DNA from: DSYU01 sp963827605
GTDB lineage: Bacteria; Chloroflexota; Anaerolineae; Anaerolineales; Anaerolineaceae
Direction of reading: 5' to 3'
Length of the DNA: 64,000 nucleotides
Assembly (NCBI GenBank): GCA_963827605.1
Contig: CAWHBK010000004.1
Location: forward strand, 496,001 to 560,000
Shown here: in pieces, positions 54,778 through 62,449 of the stretch
Layout: each line of letters starts with the position of its first letter
Numbering within the stretch: the stretch's first letter is position 1
Program-made: the position numbers and the translations under genes
The notes under the pieces: generated by a model
What the model was told of the DNA's origin: nothing
The model's input: only the letters and a program-made list of their open reading frames with translations
Databases searched by the model: none

Positions 54778-55473
54778 TTAGCGAACCTTTTCCTCCGTCC
54801 GCTTTTTCAACCAGACCCGGATGCCGTGCAGCCGCTCATTGCCCTCGCGCAGGCGCTGGATATTCGGACGCAGGGCCCAGACCAGCATCATTTCCGCCAC
54901 GATCCCATAGGCGACATATTCCCAGGGCAAAGTTCCCTGGATGGCTTTGATTAAGAAGACCAGCGTGGCAAAAAAAGCCAGGCTCATGGTGGTTACCGAA
55001 GCGTAACCGACCACCAGATAGATGATCAGGCCAAGGGGCAGGATAAAGAATAAGGCTGGAGTCCATAAGCCCATGGCTCCGCCCAGGCAGGCAGCCCCGC
55101 CGGCCCCACCCCCAAGGCGAACTTTGCCATTATCCACCCGCCGTTCCAGCAGGTAAATCGAATAGTTATGCCCAAGGATTGCCGTCAATGGGACAGCAAC
55201 CTCGATCCAATGAAAGAATGGGGTTGTGGGTGGGATCAGCCAGCGCGCAACCCAGACGGTCGCAGCGCCTTTGAGAACATCCAATATGCCGGTCAACAGA
55301 CCCGGCAGGATGCCTGCAGCTCGCCAGGCATTCGTCCCCCCCGTCCTTCCAGACTCAATTCCGCGAATATCACGACCGGTAACCAGCTTTACAATCACCC
55401 AGCCAAAGGGCACAGAACCGAGCAAGTAGGCAAAAACAAATACGGCCAGAATGGACCAGAACGACATAATCAC
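54778..55473 (-). CDS. plsY: PlsY-family glycerol-3-phosphate acyltransferase
   Basis: 231-residue membrane enzyme that makes lysophosphatidate from acyl-phosphate and glycerol 3-phosphate. Motifs: YLLGSVPFGWVIVKL, then SGRTGGTNAWRAAG in place of the usual SGNIGATN, and GGAGGAACLGGAMGL, the phosphate-binding Gly-rich segment. About six helices. Ends in a basic tail. The altered motif suggests a divergent paralogue, so another PlsY may exist elsewhere. Confidence 0.85.
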   Translation of the reverse strand: MIMSFWSILAVFVFAYLLGSVPFGWVIVKLVTGRDIRGIESGRTGGTNAWRAAGILPGLLTGILDVLKGAATVWVARWLIPPTTPFFHWIEVAVPLTAILGHNYSIYLLERRVDNGKVRLGGGAGGAACLGGAMGLWTPALFFILPLGLIIYLVVGYASVTTMSLAFFATLVFLIKAIQGTLPWEYVAYGIVAEMMLVWALRPNIQRLREGNERLHGIRVWLKKRTEEKVR

Positions 55474-55499
55474 CTCAAATGGTTAATTAATGAAACCCC

Positions 55500-56054
55500 T
55501 CAGCCTTCTCCGGGATGCGGTTCCGGAAGGCACACCAACGGAACCTCGCTGGCGGTAAGCCCGGAAGACGGCCCATCATCAATTCGAAAAACGCGCCCCT
55601 GCCATTTTTCGGCTGGGGCTTTCTCGAAAGAAGAAGCAGGATCAGGATCGAGTGGCGATAGGATCAGCATCCAAACGCCTGGGTAAGCAAATTCCGCCAG
55701 GTCGGTCGCGGAGGGAGTAACCGGGCCCCGCGGATGCGAATGAAAAATAGCAACCAGTTCTAATTTATGTTCCTCCAACCAGTAAAAAGCTTTGAGCTGC
55801 TCGGCCGGCGCCATGCGGAAGCGAACCGGACTGTGGTATTCGTTTTCAATGGGCAGAACAACTTCCGCCTGCACCGTCTGGACGCCCGTCACGGGCAGCG
55901 CACCGGTCGGGGCAGCGCTCTGGGCGCTGCCGATCAGGCCGCAGGCTTCTTCGGGCAGGCAGGCGAACACGTGGGCAAGCATTTCTTGCCAGAGCGCCTG
56001 GGGAAGCAGGAATTGGCTGGAGAAAGGGTTCGAAGAATTCACTTTATGCCTCAT
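55500..56054 (-). CDS. JAMM/MPN-domain metalloprotease
   Basis: 184 residues; ATG 56054 overlaps the upstream stop (ATGA). The zinc protease motif is complete: Glu36 in CLPEEACGLIG, then His105, His107, Ser115 and Asp118 in FHSHPRGPVTPSATD. Bacterial relatives cleave ubiquitin-like sulfur carriers (ThiS/MoaD/CysO type) or act in cysteine synthesis. No ubiquitin-like gene is next to it here. Coupled to a membrane-protein gene. Confidence 0.92.
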   Translation of the reverse strand: MRHKVNSSNPFSSQFLLPQALWQEMLAHVFACLPEEACGLIGSAQSAAPTGALPVTGVQTVQAEVVLPIENEYHSPVRFRMAPAEQLKAFYWLEEHKLELVAIFHSHPRGPVTPSATDLAEFAYPGVWMLILSPLDPDPASSFEKAPAEKWQGRVFRIDDGPSSGLTASEVPLVCLPEPHPGEG

Positions 56055-57067
56055 CCACGCAACGCAATCGCAATGCCCCATAAAACCACCAGCATCACCA
56101 CCGGCTCTACCCACAGCGCTTTTCCAGGCCGCCCCTCTTCAACGGAACCAGCTACACTGGCAAGCGCGTATGCCAGGCCTAGAATGACCAGGCCAAAACG
56201 CAAGGGTGAAAGCGGCCAATAATGGAGCGCCATCGCTACCTGGGCAATGACCAGGGAAATGCCGATCGACCAACCGAAATACCAGCGTCCAGCCAGTCGA
56301 AGGTACAGGCTGCGGATGGTGACAAGAAAGATCGCGATCGTCAGGGCCGGTAAGAAAATGTACAGGCGCGTGCCAGCCGCGACCAGGGCAATGGTCAGGA
56401 TGAGGAGCAGCGCATAGGATACGGCCGTCAGGCCAATGGCAGCGGGGCCGTGCAGCGTGTCATATGGATCGACGGCGATGTATTCCGCAATCAGCACCAG
56501 CACCAGGAGCAGTCCGCCAAAGGCAAAAACCGCCCACCACTGCAAACCAACCGCCAGTGAATTGAGCGGCACGCCAATCACCCAGGCGGTGAGGGCGGGA
56601 AGCAGCCAGTGTTGGAACAGGTTGCGGACGGCGTAACTGCCGCGCAAGTAGGCGCTACCGGGAAAACGATATTTTGGGCGAGCAGGGTTGTTGGCGAGTA
56701 AACTGTCATTTTCGATGGCGCGAACACTGACGGAGGAGCGAATACTTCCAACCAGGTTGGCAGATCCAGAGGAACCGGCGCCGGATGCCGCTAAAGACCT
56801 GCTCGCCGCAAAACTTTCTGCGCTGCGCCTGAGACGCGGGTGGTCCAGCAGCAGCCAACTTACCCCGGCGGCCGCCAGCCCGGCGCTGATGATGGCGATG
56901 ATGGTGGAAAAATTAATCTTAAAGAAAAAAACCGCACCCAGAATTTGCAGCGACAGCGTACGCTCCGGGAATTGAATAAACGGCAGCATGGCATAGGCAA
57001 GTAAAATACTGGCCGTAAGCACGCTCAGCCTATCTGTATTCGGGAGATAATGATGCTCTTCCTGCAT
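56051..57067 (-). CDS. Hypothetical polytopic membrane protein
   Basis: 338 residues from ATG 57067 (an earlier in-frame start at 57106 is possible). About nine predicted helices: two near the N-terminus (VLTASILLAYAMLPFIQF, FFFKINFSTIIAIISAGLAA), a cytoplasmic Ser/Arg-rich stretch (about 90-140), then seven more. No known motif recognised. Translationally coupled to the JAMM protease, suggesting a joint function. Confidence 0.75.
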   Translation of the reverse strand: MQEEHHYLPNTDRLSVLTASILLAYAMLPFIQFPERTLSLQILGAVFFFKINFSTIIAIISAGLAAAGVSWLLLDHPRLRRSAESFAASRSLAASGAGSSGSANLVGSIRSSVSVRAIENDSLLANNPARPKYRFPGSAYLRGSYAVRNLFQHWLLPALTAWVIGVPLNSLAVGLQWWAVFAFGGLLLVLVLIAEYIAVDPYDTLHGPAAIGLTAVSYALLLILTIALVAAGTRLYIFLPALTIAIFLVTIRSLYLRLAGRWYFGWSIGISLVIAQVAMALHYWPLSPLRFGLVILGLAYALASVAGSVEEGRPGKALWVEPVVMLVVLWGIAIALRG

Positions 57068-57106
57068 GATTGAAAGGATTTTAACGTGCAATAGGAGGGA
57101 AGTCAA

Positions 57107-57508
57107 TCGCCTGATATAAGAATAACGGAGCTTTCAATAATTTGAAAGCCCCGCGATAATAATCTTGAGGCGCTTTACCACGTTTCGCTTCGCGATACAC
57201 AGCCTCAGCCTGGCTCCGCAGGAAGGGGAGAAAAAGATTTCTGGGGCAGCGCGGGAATTTTAAACCAACCGTGCTGCCCCAGACGCAACGGATGACCGCT
57301 GATCCGCTTCCGAAAGAGCAAACTGTAAGTGTCTTTGGAATAGGATTATTTACCGCCATATATGGGTTAACAGACCTTCTCATCCGCCACATATATGCAC
57401 AAAGACCGCCAATTCTCCGGCAATTCCAGGCGGAAAAACCGTGAAAATGGAGGCCGGATGTGGTAAAATTATAGGGTTAATGGTTTCAAGGATTCACTGG
57501 AGGAATAC
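57107..57508. other. 402-bp gap upstream of gyrB
   Basis: Contains a hairpin TCTGGGGCAGC / GCTGCCCCAGA (57240-57250, 57273-57283). A TGGTAAAATTATA stretch near 57460 could hold the gyrB -10 box. A 103-codon minus-strand frame (57081-57392) lacks a ribosome-binding site and recognisable sequence, so I do not call it. Confidence 0.5.
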
Positions 57509-59425
57509 GTGACAATTACGGCTAGCTCGTATGCCGCGAAGGATATTCAGGTATTAGAGGGGTTAGAGGCTGTCCGCCGCCGACCCGGTATGTACGTGGG
57601 TGGGACGGATATCAAAGCACTGCACCACCTGGTATATGAGGTGGTGGATAACTCTATCGATGAGGCGCTGGCCGGGGTTTGTGACCATATATCGGTTACC
57701 ATCCACCCAGACAGCAGCGTATCGGTCGAGGATAACGGCCGGGGGATTCCGGTGGATATCCATCCCGAAAAGAAAAAATCGGCGCTAGAAGTGGTGATGA
57801 CGGTACTGCACGCCGGGGGTAAGTTCGGCGGGGCCGGTTATAAAGTCTCGGGTGGCTTGCACGGCGTGGGTGTCTCGGCGGTCAATGCCCTTTCATCGTG
57901 GTGTGAGGTGGAAGTCTACAAAGATGGCGAGGTGTATTTCCAGCGCTACGAGCGGGGGATCCCTCAAGAGCCGGTCAGACCGATCGGGACGTGCCCGCCC
58001 GAGAAAAGCGGCACGAAAACCACCTTCCGCTTTGACCTGGATATCTTCAAAGGCGGCGAAGATTTTATCTTCAACACCCTGCTGCAGCGCTTCCGCGAAA
58101 TGGCATTTGTCACTCGAAAGGTAGAGATTTGCCTGGTCGACGAACGCACCGGCCACCGCGCAACGTTCTACTTCGAAGGCGGGATCACCTCGTTTGTGCG
58201 CTTCCTCAACCGCAACCGGGTGGCGCTGCACGAACCCATGCACGTGGAAAAAGAGATCGAAGCGATGGGGATCGAAGTGGCCATCCAGTACACGGATGCC
58301 TTCTCCGAGTCGGTCTATTCCTTTGCCAACACAATCAACACCGTTGACGGCGGCACGCATATGACCGGGCTGCGCACCGCGCTAACCCGCGTGATCAATG
58401 ATTATGGGCGGCGGTACAACCTGCTGAAGGAGACCGATCCGAACTTTTCCGGCGACGATACGCGCGAAGGGCTGACCGCTATCGTCAGCGTAAAGATCCC
58501 CGAGCCGCAGTTCGAGTCGCAGACCAAGGTAAAGTTGATGAATCCTGAGGTGCAAACCTACGTCACGCAGGTGCTCAACGAAGCCTTCGCGCAGTTCATG
58601 GAAGAAAACCCGAGTGCCGCGCGGGCAATCATCGGGAAATGCCTGACTTCCGCCCGAGCCCGCGACGCAGCGCGCAAAGCACGCGACCTGGTCATCCGCA
58701 AGTCGGCGCTCGAATCGATGACTCTGCCTGGAAAACTGGCCGACTGTTCCGAGCGCGACGCCGCGCGGACGGAGTTGTACATCGTGGAAGGTGACAGCGC
58801 AGGTGGGTCGGCGAAACAAGGCCGCGACCGGCACTTCCAGGCCATCCTGCCACTGCGCGGTAAGATCCTCAACACGGAACGGGCCCGGCTGGACAAAATC
58901 CTGGGCAATAACGAGGTGAAGGCCTTGATCTCGGCGCTGGGCACAGGGGTCGGGGATAATTTTGACCTGAGCGGCCTGCGCTATTCGAAGACGGTGATCA
59001 TGTGCGATGCGGATGTGGACGGCAGCCATATCCGCACCCTGCTGCTGACCTTTTTCTTCCGCTATATGCAGCCGTTGATCGACGAGGGCCATCTTTACAT
59101 CGCCCAGCCGCCGTTGTACCGCGTGGCGTATAAGAACAGCGAGAAGTACGTGTTTACCGACGCGGATAAAGACGCTTATATCAAAGAATTAGGCGTCCCG
59201 GTGGAAAAGGTCACCCTGCAGCGTTATAAAGGTCTGGGCGAGATGAACCCGCAGCAGTTGTGGGAAACAACCATGGACCCTGAGAGACGCATGATGCTGC
59301 AAGTCACCATCGATGATGCGACCATCGCCGACCGCACGTTTGATATGCTAATGGGCAGCGCCGTCCCGCCGCGCACGCGGTTCATCACCACGCACGCGAA
59401 AGAAGTGGCGAATCTGGACGTGTAG
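57509..59425 (+). CDS. gyrB: DNA gyrase subunit B
   Basis: 638-residue ATPase subunit of gyrase. GTG 57509 follows GGAGG. GHKL ATPase motifs: VVDNSIDEALAG, VEDNGRGIPVDIHPEKKKSA, GGLHGVGVSAVNALS. Toprim: YIVEGDSAGGSAKQGRDR and MCDADVDGSHIRTLLLTF. C-terminal QRYKGLGEMNPQQLWETTMDP. Complete and uninterrupted. gyrA is not adjacent. Confidence 0.99.
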   Translation: MTITASSYAAKDIQVLEGLEAVRRRPGMYVGGTDIKALHHLVYEVVDNSIDEALAGVCDHISVTIHPDSSVSVEDNGRGIPVDIHPEKKKSALEVVMTVLHAGGKFGGAGYKVSGGLHGVGVSAVNALSSWCEVEVYKDGEVYFQRYERGIPQEPVRPIGTCPPEKSGTKTTFRFDLDIFKGGEDFIFNTLLQRFREMAFVTRKVEICLVDERTGHRATFYFEGGITSFVRFLNRNRVALHEPMHVEKEIEAMGIEVAIQYTDAFSESVYSFANTINTVDGGTHMTGLRTALTRVINDYGRRYNLLKETDPNFSGDDTREGLTAIVSVKIPEPQFESQTKVKLMNPEVQTYVTQVLNEAFAQFMEENPSAARAIIGKCLTSARARDAARKARDLVIRKSALESMTLPGKLADCSERDAARTELYIVEGDSAGGSAKQGRDRHFQAILPLRGKILNTERARLDKILGNNEVKALISALGTGVGDNFDLSGLRYSKTVIMCDADVDGSHIRTLLLTFFFRYMQPLIDEGHLYIAQPPLYRVAYKNSEKYVFTDADKDAYIKELGVPVEKVTLQRYKGLGEMNPQQLWETTMDPERRMMLQVTIDDATIADRTFDMLMGSAVPPRTRFITTHAKEVANLDV

Positions 59426-59444
59426 GCGAAGACAAGTACGGTAT

Positions 59445-59489
59445 AAAAACGGTGGTATGCGGCACATGGCGCCGCATACCACCGTTTTT
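59445..59489. terminator. Bidirectional terminator, 19-bp stem
   Basis: Perfect 19-bp arms (59445-59463, 59471-59489), A-run before and T-run after, between convergent gyrB and the LysM gene. It overlaps the LysM stop codon by two bases. Confidence 0.88.
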
Positions 59490-60210
59490 ATTCACCAATG
59501 ACAAACGATTCAGACATCCTTTGCACGGCCGGAACGCCGCGGGTGCTGACCATGATAAAGGCGGTATCCCCGGGGCGAGCACCGGCGGGTAGGGTGAGGG
59601 TGGCCGTCAGGCGGCCATCCGCATCGCTTTGCGATTGGCTAACCACGGTGAAACCGCTGGAGGAAAGCCCCAGGCCAATGCGCACGGCGGTGTTGGGCGG
59701 CAGTCCGGCGGTCTCGATTTTTATGAGCATGCCGGGTCGAAACCCGCGATCCGGGAGAAGGCTGGTGCTGCCGACCTCGCCAGCAAAATTCGGAAGCGGT
59801 TCAAGTTCCGCCCCACCCCGCCCGGCGGACGGGTCTGGGAGGGTGATCTGCTGACCGGGGTAAACGCGATTGGGGTTTTGAATGCGCGGGTTGGCGGACT
59901 GGATTTCGGCCAGCGAGAGGCCGCAGTCGCGGGCTATTTCGCCCAGCGTTTCGCCGGGCCGGACGGTATACGTTTCGCCGCATTGACCAGGCGCGGACGA
60001 CGAGGTCACCGGGAAACCGCTCGCGCCGGTACTCTCCAGGCTGCTGACCAGAACGCGCTGTGCGTCCTGCCAGGCAGGCGGCTGCGGTTTGTTCGAAGGC
60101 CGCGCGCTGGACGGGACGGTTCCCGAGCGAATCAGGTCGTCGGAATAAAAGGGCCAGAATATGACTGCCCAACCAGCCAAAAGCAAAAGAAAAAGTGATA
60201 ATTTACGCAT
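59488..60210 (-). CDS. LysM-domain exported protein
   Basis: 240 residues. N-terminal signal-anchor helix (LSLFLLLLAGWAVIFWPF), a Ser/Pro-rich spacer, one LysM module (ETYTVRPGETLGEIARDCGLSLAEIQSANP to GQQITLP) for peptidoglycan or glycan binding, and a C-terminal beta domain with PPNTAVRIGLG and GDTAFIMVSTRG. The whole layout parallels the LysM protein at 61473, so the two are paralogues on either side of nagA. Confidence 0.9.
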   Translation of the reverse strand: MRKLSLFLLLLAGWAVIFWPFYSDDLIRSGTVPSSARPSNKPQPPAWQDAQRVLVSSLESTGASGFPVTSSSAPGQCGETYTVRPGETLGEIARDCGLSLAEIQSANPRIQNPNRVYPGQQITLPDPSAGRGGAELEPLPNFAGEVGSTSLLPDRGFRPGMLIKIETAGLPPNTAVRIGLGLSSSGFTVVSQSQSDADGRLTATLTLPAGARPGDTAFIMVSTRGVPAVQRMSESFVIGE

Positions 60211-60329
60211 GAATGCATGCTCCGCATGGATGCATGTTCAATATATCACAACCCAGACCCAGCGGGTAGCGCAGCGATAAACGGTTAGAAAATTGCAAAG
60301 AACCGTGCGGAGGGATGAGGGAACAGGGT

Positions 60330-61355
60330 CTAGGGAGCCTTGATGAGGGATGAGAGATCGGGGAGGAGAGGAGGGATATTTCTGCCGATTTCGAAATGAC
60401 CATCAGCATACCTTACCCTACCGGGCGGCAGATCAGTCGTTGTTTTTCCAATCGCCGCCAGAGGATTATCGCGGCCAACGCGCCAGAGATCTGCTTCAGA
60501 GAGCAGACGCAGACCGGCCAGGAAATTCATGCAGTCCAGGAGCGTGGCCGAAGAGCCGGCCAGGGTATCCTTTTCCAGGTTGCGCAGGCGGCCAGAAGGC
60601 TCCAGCAGCACGCGCGTGCCAAAGAAGGTATATTCACCGGGCGGGCAGCCGGCGGCAGGGGCAGCGTCGGAGGTGATGATGGCGCGCCGCGGTCCTTTGG
60701 CAGCCAGCATCGCCGCGATCACTTCCGGCGGCAGGTGGTGGCCGTCGCTGATCAGCATGGCCGATAGCTCGGGTGCGGCCAGCTGTGGCCAGATTGGGTT
60801 GGCATGACGGTGGAGAAGGTTCGGGCAGCCATTCCCCAGGTGGGTCGACAGGCTCGCGCCAGCCGCCACGGCTGCCTGAATGTCCGCGGCACCCGCCAGG
60901 GTATGACCAATCGATATGCTCACACCCAATTTGCTCGCATGGCGGATCAGATCGACGGCGCCGGGCTGTTCAGGAGCCAGAGTCAGGAGAACAACTGTCC
61001 CTTCCGCCAGGCCAAACAATTCGTCAAAAAATTCAATCGACGGCAGCCGGACGTGCTGGACCGGGTGGACTCCCACCGCGCCTTCTTCGGGTGATAGAAA
61101 AGGTCCTTCGAGGTGAATCCCCAGCAACCGGCTGGACCAGCCGGCGGAAGCACGCACAGCCTGCGCCAGGATGGGGAGCGCATGGCGGTACACCGCGCGG
61201 CTCGAGGTGATCACCGTGGGGCAAAAGGCCAGCGTGCCCCGACCGGCCAGCGCCCTACTGAGCGCAGCGACCTGTTCAAGGGTCAGGGCCGGGCTGGAAA
61301 AGTTCACCCCGCCATAACCGTTGACCTGAAGATCGACAAAACCGGAAAGATGCAT
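60330..61355 (-). CDS. nagA: N-acetylglucosamine-6-phosphate deacetylase, lacking the N-terminal beta domain
   Basis: 341 residues. The amidohydrolase core is complete: GFVDLQVNGYGGVNF, GIHLEGPFLSPE with the metal-binding Glu, SIGHTLAG, STHLGNGCP and IITSDAAPAAG with the catalytic Asp. Family members normally have about 50 residues before GF(I/V)D; here the protein begins four residues before it. ATG 61355 has no ribosome-binding site on this strand, so an upstream frameshift or non-standard start is possible. The location between LysM proteins suits amino-sugar recycling from cell wall. Confidence 0.9.
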   Translation of the reverse strand: MHLSGFVDLQVNGYGGVNFSSPALTLEQVAALSRALAGRGTLAFCPTVITSSRAVYRHALPILAQAVRASAGWSSRLLGIHLEGPFLSPEEGAVGVHPVQHVRLPSIEFFDELFGLAEGTVVLLTLAPEQPGAVDLIRHASKLGVSISIGHTLAGAADIQAAVAAGASLSTHLGNGCPNLLHRHANPIWPQLAAPELSAMLISDGHHLPPEVIAAMLAAKGPRRAIITSDAAPAAGCPPGEYTFFGTRVLLEPSGRLRNLEKDTLAGSSATLLDCMNFLAGLRLLSEADLWRVGRDNPLAAIGKTTTDLPPGRVRYADGHFEIGRNIPPLLPDLSSLIKAP

Positions 61356-61383
61356 TGCAAGGAGGTTTATTTTGGGTTGGAAC

Positions 61384-61460
61384 CAGGCGGAAAGGGAAAA
61401 GGTCGCGCGAGTCGCGCGGGTCGCGCACGGGTCGCACGGGGCACGCGGGCGCGCAGTCGC
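61384..61460. repeat. Low-complexity GTCGCGCGG/GTCGCACGG repeats
   Basis: Five or more degenerate copies of a GTCGCGCGG-like 9-10-mer lie between nagA and the LysM gene, ahead of the nagA start. Confidence 0.6.
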
Positions 61461-61472
61461 AAACGCGCAGCG

Positions 61473-62231
61473 CTACTTCTGGATGGTAAATGGAACTGCC
61501 GTCACCTGCATCCTGGGACGGTTTACGGTGGTCACCGTGACGGTCCACTTTTCGTCCGCGTTGGCATGCAATGGCACGGGAATGTTGATCTTGAGCACCC
61601 CATTGGGGTCGGTCTTGGTGGTCGTCACGTTGGTAGGGGTCTCGCCTACTCTGCCAATCCCCACCCGAACCTGCGCGCCGGCCGGAAAACCCTTCAATTC
61701 GATATTGACCGGGTCGCCCGGTTTTAGCCCCGCGGGAAGGGTAGCCAGCGCGGCGGCGCCTTGCACAGCCGTGGGAACGACTGCTACCGTTGGTTGGGCC
61801 GTGATCACCGGCAGCGTATTATAGATGGTTATTTTCTGACCCACGGTAATCAAATGCTGGTTTGTAATGGCGGGGTTAATCGCCAGGAGATCTTGAACCG
61901 AAATCAAACAGGTGCGGGCAATCGATGAGAGCGTATCGCCGCTTTGGACGGTGTAGCTGCTGCCACACGGACTGTTGTAGGGCGAGGTGCTTTTCCCGGT
62001 AACCGGCTGCCCGCCACTGGATGCAGCCGAAGGCAAAGACAAGGAGGAATTACCGCTGCCCGCAAACACATCCGGGTTCACCAGGTTTGAGCTGCCGGAA
62101 GGCTGAGCGCCCTGCAGCGGTTGTTGAGTCGTGCCGCTGTCCGTCAGGTCAACGTTGCCGATGATCCCAGAGGCAATGACCGCAAGAATAAGAACGAATA
62201 TGATCACAATAAAGAGTGGTTTGGCATCCAT
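61473..62231 (-). CDS. LysM-domain exported protein, paralogue of the one at 59488
   Basis: 252 residues. Signal-anchor helix (PLFIVIIFVLILAVIASGII), Ser/Gly/Gln-rich spacer, LysM module (SSYTVQSGDTLSSIARTCLISVQDLLAINP, then VGQKITIYN), and a C-terminal beta domain with LPAGLKPGDPVNIELKGFPAGAQVRVGIG. Cell-surface glycan binding is the likely role. Confidence 0.9.
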   Translation of the reverse strand: MDAKPLFIVIIFVLILAVIASGIIGNVDLTDSGTTQQPLQGAQPSGSSNLVNPDVFAGSGNSSLSLPSAASSGGQPVTGKSTSPYNSPCGSSYTVQSGDTLSSIARTCLISVQDLLAINPAITNQHLITVGQKITIYNTLPVITAQPTVAVVPTAVQGAAALATLPAGLKPGDPVNIELKGFPAGAQVRVGIGRVGETPTNVTTTKTDPNGVLKINIPVPLHANADEKWTVTVTTVNRPRMQVTAVPFTIQK

Positions 62232-62449
62232 TTTTCCAACCCGGCCGGATCATGAATGAACGTAGTTATACCATCATTATAGTCCGTTCGAGAACCAAGG
62301 GAAGCCAAAACAAGCACGTTGTGGAGGATCTGTAAGAAGCGGGGGTGAAGCGGGTATAATATTTCTTTGAGAGCTATCATTTCCATAAAAAAATCGTTAT
62401 GCACTAGTTGCAGAATACATTCATTACCGGGACATTAAGGAAACAGGCG

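Noticed and set aside
57081..57392. 103-codon minus-strand frame upstream of gyrB
   Set aside because: No ribosome-binding site, no family features, and it overlaps a hairpin.
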